A stretch of DNA of 64,000 bases. It comes from Choanephora cucurbitarum (taxonomy: Eukaryota; Mucoromycota; Mucoromycetes; Mucorales; Choanephoraceae). The notes beneath the pieces are model-generated. The model saw nothing but the letters and a program-made list of their open reading frames with translations. It was not told the DNA's origin and searched no databases. A program made the position numbers and the translations under genes. Numbering within the stretch: position 1 is the first letter of the stretch; each line of letters begins with the position of its first letter. Shown one piece after another: positions 24,469 through 35,077 of the stretch. Location: positions 167,571 through 231,570 of the forward strand of contig JAIWNI010000045.1 of the NCBI GenBank assembly GCA_025331435.1. Reading direction: 5' to 3'.

Positions 24469-24560
24469 CCCGATTTAGGGAACGGCTTCAGTTCCCTCCC
24501 GACCGTTTCCTTAAGCAATATTGTTCCCAAAACTCCGTTCCCCAAATCGAGGAATGACTG
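24469..24560. mobile_element. 92-bp MITE with TA target duplication
   Basis: Terminal inverted repeats AAGTCATCCCCCGATTTAGG and, on the other strand, CAGTCATTCCTCGATTTGGG are bounded by TA on both sides. It is inserted into a small Tc1-like remnant (24565-24685). The same family, with longer internal sequence, occurs at 47604-47791. Confidence 0.75.
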
Positions 24561-24564
24561 TATT

Positions 24565-24685
24565 AGATCTACATTTGAACGTGATACTTTAAAAATTTTT
24601 AAGCTTTGTTGGTGAGTCGAATCATTTTCAGCATGATCAACAGTATAAATATTCATTTTCATGCTTCAGTAAGACATGTTATCTT
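24565..24685 (-). pseudogene. N-terminal remnant of a Tc1-like transposase
   Basis: In reverse complement this piece aligns with 47925-48040, the start of the Tc1-like pseudogene there. It covers the AACATGTCTTACTGAAGCATG anchor and the segment reading as a helix-turn-helix-like stretch. It is cut off by the MITE at 24469-24560. Confidence 0.5.
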
Positions 24686-24699
24686 ACGACTATGGAAAA

Positions 24700-25634
24700 G
24701 CAAAGAGATAAGAGAGGCATCATTTTGAGTTAAGTGATTAGTTAATGTTTACTTTAATATAGAGACAACTAACTACCAGCTTTTTTTCCTAGTCTGACTG
24801 TACATATAATTTACAATATGCAATCTATCCAGAACAAGACTTATGCCCCATTCTATTGTGACCCTAACCAGTGGGTATTGACATCCATTTCGCTATCTTA
24901 TAATAGCCTACTCTGTTGTAACGTTTGATTCTCACCCTTGGCACTTAGTTGATAACTGGCTTATTCATACAGCCGTGTCATGCTAGAAAATGATGATCAT
25001 GAACGATCTTTAATCCTATTGAAATACTAATCAATCCCATAAAAAGTACAGCGTTATTATCATGCACACAAGTAAATCATTACAAACAGCCAAAACACCC
25101 ATTTAGATCAATTAAGTGGCTTTACTCTCCCTTATAACTCAAAATCTCTCATTCGACCTTGAATGGACCCTTTTAATAAAAAAGCTTTAAATAGCCCTCA
25201 AAATGACTAAATACGTTTTGTACACCATCAGAAAGACAAAATTCTACTCTATTTTTGTAAAACTGTAGAGTTGTATGTAGATGAACAGATGTAGAAAAAA
25301 AAATGATTTTTAAAGATGAAATTTGCTCGGATATGAATTAATCAAGCCGATGCAAAGTAGCTCATATTGTTAGGCTTAATTGTTTTTGTGAGTTGATTGA
25401 AACAATATGCTTGCAAAATGCTTTTAGTGATACCTTATTTCAAATTATTTCCATTTTCATGACCCCAAAACGAGCTTTTGACCTTGAAAATAGGCCCAAC
25501 AATCCTCTTTTTACAAAAAAGTAGTTAAAATTTGTACAAAAAGTAATTCTCTCTTGTTTTTGTGATGAAAAAATGACTTGGTGCTTTTTTTTTTGAAAAG
25601 TTTGTGACAAACTGCATTGAACACGCCATAGTCA
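24700..25634. repeat. Diverged inverted copy of 17390-18100, no gene
   Basis: Blocks such as TACGTTTTGTACACCATC (25213-25230) and the CATTCGACCTTGAATGGACC stretch (25151-25170) pair in reverse complement with 17800-17890. They also occur at 47180-47260 and 58570-58660. I see no supported reading frame. Confidence 0.65.
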
Positions 25635-26021
25635 CTAATCAAACACATCCTTACTAGTGTACGGAAAATGTTCAGGGTGCTTCAGATAACACAATAGCAC
25701 AAGGACAGTTGCTAGCTTGTTGGTAGACTTAGCCAGCCGATCGCTCAAAACCCAGTAATGACCATTATTTGTGACCAGATGATCAAGTAGAGTAAAAAAT
25801 GCAGCTATTTTTTTATTGATTGCTAAATAGCTCTTGTTAAAGGTGAAAAGTACTCGCTCACCGGGAGCACTGATACTCGACAATGTTGGATAACTCGACA
25901 AATCTAATGACATGTCTTCATGACCAGCTAACAGCGGTGAATGACTTTGTCTGTACTGATGTAATACTGTAGCCACCTTAGTTGGTATGACTATAGACAA
26001 CGTGTTTATGGGTTTTGCCAT
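25635..26021 (-). CDS. 128-aa protein of unknown function, only open copy of five
   Basis: The frame starts MAKPINTLSIVIPTKVA and runs 128 codons to a stop, with a moderately hydrophobic centre (KKIAAFFTLLDHLV) and a C-terminal LKHPEHFPYTSKD. Four further copies (9690-10090, 17081-17390, 46470-46770, 59040-59450) are all broken by stops and indels, so an open frame of this length here is either a surviving gene or chance preservation. I recognise no domain. A downstream exon cannot be excluded. Confidence 0.4.
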   Translation of the reverse strand: MAKPINTLSIVIPTKVATVLHQYRQSHSPLLAGHEDMSLDLSSYPTLSSISAPGERVLFTFNKSYLAINKKIAAFFTLLDHLVTNNGHYWVLSDRLAKSTNKLATVLVLLCYLKHPEHFPYTSKDVFD

Positions 26022-26997
26022 CCGGTATATACATGTACAATGACATTTTAACCATCCACTTCATCCGGTTGTATATATTTGTCGGATAGAAACAAATCTA
26101 TCAAGCTTATTTAGTCTAGTTAAGTTGGTGGTATGACGCCTAATCATCTTTTTGCTTAGGCTCGGCATCTGTGTGTTGTTGATAGTACTATAACAGACTA
26201 CAGCATAACACATTACCATGGTGTTTCATGCACGTTCATTGTTTCACGTAAGCCTTTTAGTTTTATTGTTCTTTGGGGCTTCATTGTTCTTTGCTATTTC
26301 ATTGTTCTTTCCAGTCGCATCACAATAGTCGCTTTTGGACGGTGTTTATGTTCCTGAAAATCTCACTTTTAGATTGAGTGCACTCTTAAATCAGATAGGC
26401 TTAAATCAAGCGAACTACTGTATCGAATGTGCATGTCTAAGCTGAGACTCCCTCGACAACATTTGTTATACTGCTGATATCATCGCAATGCGGGTGGATT
26501 TAGGCAAACATTAGTGACATAAAACGCCTGAGATGATTGGAAATCGCAAAAGACTAAATGATAGATTGAGCATGTATATGGCTGACACCATTCGAGTCAA
26601 TCTTTGAAAGCAGCTATTCGGGATAAAATGAGGTCAGGATTTATTGTTACAATGGATGAGGCTTCATTGAACCTTGTTCTAGCACGATATCATTATTGCT
26701 TCAATCATATATATACGCGAATAACTTTATCATCCGTCAATGAAATGTCTCTAATCATCATGATGTACCTCACTGGATCCATGTATCACAATTGGATCCA
26801 ATTATTTTCAGATTATGTTACTTCTTTCTCACCGCATATTTAACTCGTCTAGACAATTCGCATTATCATGCTTGTTAGCCCTACTCTACTCATTGCATCT
26901 CTTACATGACTCCATGCGTTGCCATCACTTGCACCTATCCTCGTTTGTAACCTATGAGACTGTGATGGTTTCTTGTTTCACAGGTTTCTTTTCTTTT

Positions 26998-27279
26998 TTA
27001 GAATCCTTTTCCCTGCTCATGCTGCTTTAATCTGACTCTTACGTCTCTGACGTATACCACTGACAAGTTGTGCTTCCGAGCAACCCACGCTCTGGGATCA
27101 GTCATTGACCTGATCGGGGATCCGCTCAAACATCTGATCCTTCGGGCTAACTTTTCTTTGTTCTTCTTCTTATCCTCCTTTTTGCTTTGTCTTGCTACTC
27201 TACTTGTACTGTTGGACTCGCGCATACCATTTTCTTGCTTTTGCTTCAGCTCATCAGAGCTTCCGGAGGACACGATCAT
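26998..27279 (-). CDS. Conserved lysine-rich 93-aa frame (copy B)
   Basis: This copy is identical in layout to 15687-15968 and differs at two residues (Leu for Ser after the Lys-rich stretch, Pro for Leu in the CLSGS-IRSMTDP region). It is head to head with the 70-nt exon at 27504 across 224 bp. Function is unknown and the coding status unproven. Confidence 0.35.
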   Translation of the reverse strand: MIVSSGSSDELKQKQENGMRESNSTSRVARQSKKEDKKKNKEKLARRIRCLSGSPIRSMTDPRAWVARKHNLSVVYVRDVRVRLKQHEQGKGF

Positions 27280-27503
27280 GTCGTTGTCAGTTACACAACA
27301 CTGTAATCTGCTGGGCTGTTATTTTAATTTCCGACGGAGTTTAATTTTGAGTTTCAGTGCGTATCTGTCTTTTGTCCTGCCTATGGCGGTTCTGACATAG
27401 CTTTCTTTTACTTTTACCAGCCCTTTATATACAACAGTCATAGTAAGTTATGCAAAGTCAGGGTCACACACAGAAAGCGCTAACCACTTTTCTTTTGGAC
27501 TAG

Positions 27504-27573
27504 CTCAACCTTTGTGATGACATCAGATGGCAAGATCCTGGTCAGAGTGAGGACCAACATGAGTCCATGACAG
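27504..27573 (+). pseudogene. 70-nt putative exon of the MTPDGKI family, copy B (broken)
   Basis: This is the mirror image of copy A, with AG acceptor TTGGACTAG and donor GTACTG. The frame reads MTSDGKI and is interrupted by the same TGA as copy A. The upstream 61-nt candidate intron (27443-27503) keeps a GCTAAC branch site. Confidence 0.4.
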
Positions 27574-28905
27574 GTACTGATCAGTAAGCTGGAATACATA
27601 TACAAAGCGTAAGTGTTGCTTGCACATAGCTATGTCACAAGTCATGACAGCAAAACTAAAAGAAAAAGAGAGAGGAATGCATGCCTTAGATGATGTGTGT
27701 CAAGATGGCGATACGGTGTATACACAAAAGGATTTTCAAGTGTAGACAGTTGCAATTAAACAGCTTGGTGATGAATGCACGAGAAACAAAGACAATATAG
27801 AAAACAACAAGCTGTAATTAGGAATACAATGTATTGCAGGTAAAGAGAGTGATGATGGTAGATTCAGAGCAGAGACATGCAGGCAACTAGTTGTTTGCAC
27901 AGAATGTCCATTGCACATATCATGTAAGGATATACAATGTAACTGGCTGATACAAATGAACATATATGAGCATGGAGAACAACATGGCTGACACAAGAAC
28001 AAAAAAGGACTTGCTTCTCTAGCTTTATCTGTTGAGCCGTTGTTTGGGCACATCACTGGCAAAAGTATCATGCATGTCATGTTGTGGACGGGGATAAAAG
28101 TGTATATGTATGGTCGTGTACTTTTGATCGACATTTTGGATTACACTATATACCAGGTTATACAGACTACATTAGATGCAAGTGAATTGTGTACTGTAAC
28201 TACATTATACCTTAAACTGACGAGCACAAATTGTTGAAACATGCTGCAAAATGAAATGAACAGAGTGGTAGTTGCATTGCATGTTACTGTATTCCAGCTC
28301 ATAATACTTTAGGTTATAGTATCATAACAGCATCAATATTGCCTTGGAAAATAATAAATATTGGATCAGCATATATTGGCCATATTTTTTTGCCTAGTAC
28401 TTCTTTTTCTATCTTTTTATTTTTCATTGTGTTGCTAGTTGTTTGTACTATAGCATACTGTCTACGAAGGACTTTATGCTTTATCATCTCGATATGTTTT
28501 CCATCTTTAGTAAATTCTGACTTGTTATTTGGCCATTTGCCTGATAATAGTTTATTCAGCCGTTAATTTGCTTTCGGGGCTTGTACTCTTTATGCCATCT
28601 CTTAAACTCTATACATACACTATTCTATGATGACTCTTGCCTAACATGCACTTATTTTCATATATCAGTAGACTATAGTATTGTTTGTTCTTTTTCTTTC
28701 TCTTTTATTTTCTTGCAGCTTTCATGTGTAATAACCAAGCGATACGGATATAGGATGCATATTATCTGCTTTTTTTTTATTGATATCGGTCGTCCAAAAG
28801 TCAAAAGTCAGAAGCGTGCATTCGATTGGCTCAATTTTGCTAAATCGTTGCGGGTTGAAACAAATCGAAAAGACAGTTTAATCGCGTCATCCTCCTTATT
28901 TCCCT

Positions 28906-29526
28906 TTTGATTCATTTTCCTCTCTTTTCTTTTTCTTCTTTTTTTTCTTGTCTTTCCAATTTTTTCTTTCTTTCGCTATCCTCATTTTCTTTCACTGTCC
29001 TATTTTTCTTTCTTTTATTCTGTCTATTCTTCGCGTCAAGGTAAGTTATGCTTTCCTTTCTCTTCCTATTTCTTTCTTTCTATAAGTCCTACACAACTTT
29101 CACCAATCTAAGAAGGCCCGGAAATATTACGGGAAAAAGTAAGTACAGCCATCACTTTTTGTCTCTTGCTTTTACGTGGCTGTGTACTAAAAGCCCTATA
29201 GGCTGTCTTTTCTCACCTTATAATCACGAACGGCGGCTGTCACTCTCGCTAGAATGTTCATGGCTCCATCATCTATGGTTGTGCGAGGCCGGTCCGCTAA
29301 CTGAGTGCGCCATAGTAGACGTCACCATTCGATGATGCGGGTTTTGACAGCCATGTTCTAGTAATGCACTTTAATTGACGAAGTCTTGTGCTAGCTGCTG
29401 CCAGTGGAGAGCAGAGGCCTGGATGGAGGTTGGTGTGGGAGTACATGGTCAGCTGCCTTCACGCGGCTACTCCTGTGAGTAGCTTTCCGTAAAACAGAAA
29501 GCGAAACCAAAGGCTGACAATCGGAA
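28906..29526 (+). promoter_or_regulatory. Pyrimidine-rich leader with two candidate introns (copy B)
   Basis: This is the same block as 13440-14060, here on the plus strand. The pyrimidine leader is at about 28911-29040, with donors GTAAGTTATG at 29041 and GTAAGTACAG at 29138. A TACTAA branch and CTATAG acceptor end the second candidate intron near 29200, and a G+C-rich tail runs to about 29480. The candidate second intron is 63 nt, so its removal keeps any frame. Confidence 0.4.
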
Positions 29527-30182
29527 GGTGTCCAGGAAAATGGTGTAAGCGAATATGATCTATTTGGAGTCAAGTATCTAGTGTCAAGCATCTAGTATCA
29601 AGCATCTGGTGTCAAGTATCTGGGTATAGTTTGATGTATATACTTATACTAAGTAACAATAAAAAAAAATCGTCTATTTACAAATTGAATACAGTAAAAT
29701 TGATTTCATTGTTTCGGTAATTTTTATTTCTATATCATAAGCCATAAACTATAATCCCCGTGCCAAATCCTATAGTGCTGAGTATGTCATCAGTAATAAT
29801 GTTAACCGCAGTAAGGAAATACGTCAAGTAAGTTCAGCCATACTCAATCTCGTCACAACCTTTTACTAGCGGCTGCTTCCTTTCCTTGTATTGTTCTCTG
29901 ACCGTACTATCAGTATATTAGTGTACCATCTCTCAAACCAAGTCAGGGTAATCATTACATTCAGTGTGTCTGCAAATAATAAGGTACAACTATGGAATCT
30001 CTGTCATATAGACACTTGTGCTGTGATAGGAGAGATAGTATCAATAAACACAAAGAAAATGTCCAACATAACGTATGTTTATATGTCACGGCGAAGAAAT
30101 ATTAGCTGAAATTTAATTGAGATTTAACTTAAAAATTTAGCTTAAATTTAGCAGAATCAATGTCGGGTCAGCTAAATAAACC

Positions 30183-30262
30183 ATTGAATTCAGTTTATTC
30201 AGCTAAAACTTTGCAGCGATTTCAATCATGTAAATCAGTTGAATTCAGTTTATTCAGCTAAA
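30183..30262. repeat. Subterminal direct repeat of the CACTA-like element
   Basis: Two copies of GAATTCAGTTTATTCAGCTA lie about 53 bp apart inside the left end. AGCTGAA/TTCAGCT motifs recur near both ends (30104, 34438). Subterminal motif arrays of this kind are the usual binding sites for accessory proteins in CACTA elements, so the companion protein may bind here (inference). Confidence 0.6.
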
Positions 30263-30457
30263 TGTTACAGCTTAATTCAATGACTTTATTGATTGATATT
30301 TTCATCAATGAGGTTAGCACAGCATACTCTAGCCAACCTAATTGCTGGTTCAAATGATTATAAAATACGCTTTCATTGCTTTGAATATTACACAGTAGCT
30401 TATATGGAATAGGATCATTAAGTTTTATTAAAAAATATAAAAAAAATTTAAATAACC

Positions 30458-31350
30458 CTATTTGGAGGTTCTCTTAGCCTTAGAACCTCCAGCGGCCTTC
30501 TTCAAGGATGCCTTGGTCTATTTGAGATTCAAAAGTTAGATACTTCGCAAATTTACAAGTTCAAGCAAAACATTACTTTCTTAACAGGAGCTCTTTTCTT
30601 GGAAAGACCAAGAGGAACAGGTGATGACACCGATTTTCTCTTGCGAGAAACGGGCACTTCCTCTTCGTCTTCGGAAGAAGAAGGCTCGCTTCCCTCGGAG
30701 GAAGTGTCATCAATCTCATCTTGCTCGGGAGCCTCTTCGGAGGGGACTTCTTTGGCAAGAGAAGACATCCTTTCCTAAATGACTTTCTCGCTTGCACTAT
30801 ATTATGATATTAGAACAAGTTCCTTTAATACAGAGCAAAATACATACCCTTCTTTGACGAGCTTGGTGTAATAGTTACACTTGTTAAAGTATGCACGTCT
30901 AACGAGGTGCGAGACAGCCCAGTCATCCTCGAAATTGGCGGGGTCGTACTTGGTGATTGCATTAATGCTGGCGTCGGCCTTATCTACAGCATTTAGACGA
31001 AAAGACATATTTACCTTGGGCCAGGAGACAGGCTTGTTCAAATAGACACGGTGTACCATGTCACTGGCCTGGGTGAAACAAGCCTGCTGAAAGATCTTGT
31101 ACGCCACCTCGGTATTTTCGATGCCTTCAGCATCCTCCAGAGCTTTCTTGATCAGCTCAGTTGATACGATGAGCTTCTTCATCTTACCTCGTTGCTCATC
31201 GAGATACGAGGGAAAAGGAATGACACTTGCTCCTCTTCTTTCGACATCCTTGACGACGTTTGCTTGGTTTTCGAGTCTTTGAAGATGCTCGTTCATTTCA
31301 TCGAGCTTTGACAAAATAAGGGCGAACATGGTTTGATCACTTTGGGACAT
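30458..31350 (-). CDS. 251-aa accessory protein of the CACTA-like element, three exons
   Basis: Exon 1 is 30848-31350, exon 2 30577-30769 and exon 3 30458-30517, read on the minus strand. Intron 1 (78 nt) runs from GTATGT to an AAAG acceptor. Intron 2 (59 nt) runs from GTAATG to AATAG with a CTAAC branch. Joining keeps one frame. The start MSQSDQTMF at 31350 is preferred because the upstream extension is low complexity. Residues about 8-35 can form a coiled coil (LSKLDEMNEHLQRLENQ). Residues about 169-208 are acidic and Ser-rich, followed by SRKRK, and the last exon is a Lys-rich tail. A nuclear DNA-binding or transposition helper role fits, by analogy with accessory proteins of CACTA elements, but no known domain is recognised. 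Confidence 0.75.
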
Positions 31351-31563
31351 TTTTTTTCTTGGTATTAAGAGAAGGAGAAGAAGTACGTAGTTATTTTGTA
31401 AAAATTTTATTTGACCTGAGAATGGAATTTTAGTGCTACTATATATAGTAAGCATTTCTTTTTTAGGAACTAGATGATGCACTTCGAATCTTATGCATCG
31501 TATTGACAATTATCTTTTAGAACCTCTTTCTTTACCTTTTAAAACAGACTTTACCCTATCGAA
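31351..31563. promoter_or_regulatory. Divergent promoter region between accessory gene and transposase
   Basis: The 213-bp spacer separates two outward-facing genes. A TATATATAGTA motif at about 31440-31449 lies some 90 bp upstream of the accessory ATG. It is the only strong TATA-like motif seen. Confidence 0.45.
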
Positions 31564-34233
31564 ATGGCCGGAAAACATCTTTGCAATAACTGTTCTCAAT
31601 TCTTTACTCTTAAAGCATTGGTAAAGCACATGAATGAATGTGTTGTTAATGTTGCCGAAGAGCAACAAACTGTCGTGCCTGACAAAAGAAGAAAGGTCGA
31701 AGAAGCAATCGAGCACTCGATGGAAGGATTGCTCGACAACTCCAGCGGTTTTGACCTTGAGGGTTGCGAGGTTCGAAGAAGTCACAGCCGAGAAAAATGG
31801 CACTTGCACTTCCATTAAAAACATTCGACGCCAGTACGTCCTTCCAAACGATGACAACTGCATCGAATTCATGGACAAAAAGAACAAGGAGTTCCATGAA
31901 ATCATGCAGGAGTACAACATCAGCGATAAAGCTGCAGCTGCACTTGTTCAATGGAACAACAAACATTGCTCTTGTAAATCATGTCTTGAACTTCATATCT
32001 TGAGGTTATCTAATTCAATCTTTTGATAGGTGGTCCTTCGATTCTTTCTCGCCACAAGGCTCATTCCATTGAGAGCCGAGCAACTATCATCAAGCCAAAA
32101 GTTGTTCACATTTGCGTCAATGCCTGCCATGTCTTTGTGAAGGACTCAGTTACCCATTGTCCAAAATGTGGCCATCAACGTTTTGACGAAAATGGAAAAC
32201 CTTTGAGAACACACAAGCAACTCGAGGTTGCTCCTCAGCTAGCCTCTCTGTTTAAAAACCAGTCTTTCATAGATCTTGTATCCAATGAAAAATACAATTG
32301 TATTTTGAGACAGTTTCCTGGTGACTATGTTGAAGCATTGATCAACGAAAAGAATATGTTCACTAGCAAGTATGAGATTGCTGTTGCTTTGTTTGTAGAA
32401 TGGTTTTTCGTCCTCATGAATATGGCAAAAAGTCCCTCACCATTGTAATGCTACAAATTTTAAATCTTCCTCCCTCTCAAAGGTATGGCTAAGTGTCAAT
32501 CTATTAATTGATCTATCTTCTTCACTAACAACATAAACAATCTAGACTACAAGAAAGAAATTTTAATCGATGTTACATGTTTGCCAAAAACAAACAACAT
32601 TCATAGCTTTCTTCGTAGCTTTATTCAAGAAATGAGAGAGTTAAGTGTCGAAGGAATGGTAATTCGTGTCGGCTCAAATGCTTTTCATTTGAAGGTGCAT
32701 CTTGTTGGCTCGTTTGGTGATATACCTTCAGTTTCTGAAATCAATCACCTCTCGGGTCACAACTCATACTGGCCATGCCGTTTCTGTACCATTCGGCCCT
32801 GCAAGGTAGGATGTCTCGGGCAAGCAGCTAATGATCAGAACGACCCTTGCCGTGAACGAACTTTAGAAGATTTTTTGTTTGGTGATGCTATTCATGGAGT
32901 CAAAAATCCATCAATCTTCAAAAAGTTACCCAGTTTTTCTTCTCCAATGTTTATGGGAATAGACATATTTCATCTGTTGAACCTAAACATTGCAAAGCAA
33001 CTCAAGTCTTTCCTCGAGAGAAAGGGTTGTCCTTTACACTTAAAACGTACCTATCGTCAAAATATTGGTATTATGATTGAAGTACAAGCTTCTTCTATGC
33101 CTGATATATTTGACGGTGAATTTAAGAATGTCTTGCTCCCAAGTCAACGTCTAAGAGGCGTTGATTGGTCAGTGTTCATTCAGTTTATTCTCCCAACACT
33201 CGTTGTTGAGCAAATAGAGTTGCAACAATTCAATCGCGTGCCTAAAAAGAAACTTGACGAAAGTTTGGTCAATGATTGTGTTTTAGCTTTGTTTGCAATT
33301 TCTAAAATTGCAGGTATTTGTTTTCAGAAATCAATAGATGATATGCAGCTTCTTGAACTTGAAGTTCTAGTCGCTGAATGGCATGACTTTCTTCGAAAAT
33401 ACCTCGAGCCAAAGGACTTCACAATTAACCAACACTATTTGGAGCACCTTTCTAAGGTTGCAAGAGAAGTAGGCCTTGCGCAAACTAGCTGTGTTTCCCT
33501 TGAAAGAAGAATTCAAGGATTGAAGCGCAAGATTAAGTCTACTGGCAAAGTCGAAGAAAATGCTGCCAATGCCATCATCAAGACAGCAAACCAAAACTTC
33601 ATCAAGAGAAGTAAAACAGTATATTGCGATGAAGAAACCACGGATGTAAGTCCTTCATTCTGTCATGCTGCCGACATTCACGACTTTGATGCTTATAAGC
33701 TGAAGCCGTTACTGGCAGAAGCTATCGGCATAAGCCCACAAGACATCAATGGCATTATCAATTATGCAACAACGGTAAAACGTTCAAAGAAGGTGTTCTA
33801 TGACAGCATTTTGAAAACAGACAACAGAAGAATGCATGTCTGCAACAATGCTCTAATCAAAGTCAAGCACAGTGACAGACATTGTATTGCTAAGACACTT
33901 CTCCTGTTTGGATACCAAGCAAACCAGGCTGCCAAGAGTGAACATTTCGCTCTTGTGCAGTTCTATGATGAAATCTCTGTCTCTTTGGCAGGTATTCCAT
34001 ATTGCGACGGCAATCGTCAAGTTAATATGAATGCTTTGTCTGGAAGCTCCCTCTTGAAAGTTGTTCCTTTGGACCACTTGGCTTCTCCTGTTGCTACTCT
34101 TATTTCAGGATGTGAGCTAAAAGAGTATCACAATCGTGTTTACTTCTTTTGGCCACAAATGAACAGATCAGACCTGCAACTAGATCAAGCGGTAACCGCT
34201 TTTGGTTTTGATACTTCTCTTTTTGACTTTTGA
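31564..34233 (+). pseudogene. Tnp2-type (CACTA/EnSpm) transposase, spliced and frame-broken
   Basis: The start MAGKHLCNNC opens a zinc-finger-like C-x2-C...H-x3-C motif. A linker follows, then a second Cys motif (C-x3-C...CPKCGHQR, about 32110-32180). Next come a block resembling the PHEYGKKSLTIVMLQILNL region of Tnp2 proteins (about 32415-32470) and the long domain with GSFGDIPSVSEINHLSGH and CRFC (32705-32790), which ends at 34233. Two introns are well supported: 31974-32029 (56 nt, CTAAT branch) and 32483-32545 (63 nt, CTAAC branch). Three frame problems remain: near 31750-31790 (possibly a 40-nt intron, otherwise an indel), near 32400, and at or just after the second intron. The last 550 codons are open. 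The gene is probably inactive unless the breaks are sequencing errors. Confidence 0.85.
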
Positions 34234-35007
34234 ATAAATTACTAGCATACTAAAGCTAAATCCACTTTATTGTAAGTTAATTGATGCTAAAACAAAAAGT
34301 TAAGATTAAGTGAAATTCGACTGATTTATCAAGCCTGTCATGGCCGAAAGCTAGCAGTTAAATTTCATTTGATTTTCAGTAAGTTTTTTGACTTGAAAAA
34401 TTATTCAATTAAAATTAAATAGATTTCCAATTATTTAAGCTGAATTTCAACTAAATTTTTTTCACCGTGTGTGTCACTCTTTCTTTTATTATTGCCACTG
34501 ATCAGCTTGATGCATGACAACTAGGATATATCCATAACATATGCCACTAGTTACTGGGCTGATATGAGACAACTTTATGATACCAAGTTTCACCAATTCT
34601 TCTAATTTAAAGGGTCGAATCTATTCTATTATGTATCAGTCAAAGCATGATTTCATTGTTCTTGATTGTTTCATTGTTTTAATGGCTTCATTGTTATTCT
34701 TTCTGTCATGTATCTGCTTGGTTTGCTGAGTGAAGTAGCTTTTGTAATCCTCAACACTTAGTCTAACTTTGCAATTAGTATATATTTGTGTATGTATGTC
34801 ATTAAGAGTAGGCCCATATGTTATACACACCTTATGTACCCTCCTTGTTGTTGCTATTGTATCAAAAGCTGTGATGTCTTGTACCTATGTCTTTGTCTTA
34901 CATGTGCATGTTCAGCATACTCATTTGTAGTGACATTTGCATAAGTCCATCTCCTTCAAGTCTGTACAACACAGCTTGATAAAGCTCTAAATGACATATA
35001 AAAGGCC

Positions 35008-35077
35008 AAAAGCAAAAAGCAAAAAGCAAAAAGCAAAAAGCAAAAAGCAAAAAGCAAAAAGCAAAAAGCAAAAAAAA
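35008..35077. repeat. Microsatellite (AAAAAGC)n, about 9-10 units
   Basis: A pure 7-bp tandem repeat lies in a transcript-poor part of the repeat. The equivalent positions in the other copies (near 4670-4690, 12340-12360, 41490-41515) contain only T/A-rich sequence with one or two such units, so the array expanded in this copy. Confidence 0.9.

Larger units (their letters stand above)
25130..30086. repeat. Segment B: inverted copy of A, split by the CACTA-like element
   Basis: Position sum with A is exactly 42966 over about 26585-29520 (A 13450-16380), showing no indels, and similarity is near complete. Outside that core the copy diverges. It resumes after the transposon at 34470 and runs to about 34985, matching A 12380-12900. 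Confidence 0.9.
30087..34469. mobile_element. CACTA-like DNA transposon, 4.38 kb
   Basis: The left end CACGGCGAAGAAATATTAG and the reverse complement of the right end CACGGTGAAAAAAATTTAG form terminal inverted repeats that continue as TGAAATT. Both sides are flanked by TGT. The empty site is preserved in copies A and C (TATATGTCACTC, near 12900 and 42055), confirming the boundaries to within a few bases. Inside are a divergent gene pair and AT-rich subterminal regions with repeated GAATTCAGTTTATTCAGCTA (about 30187 and 30240). CACTA/EnSpm elements transpose by cut and paste with a Tnp2-type transposase and usually duplicate 2-3 bp. Confidence 0.92.

Noticed and set aside
26330..26416. Possible third MITE family member with CTACTGTA end
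   Set aside because: The sequence aligns continuously with unoccupied partners near 16550-16620 and 59770-59870, so it is ordinary repeat sequence, not an insertion.
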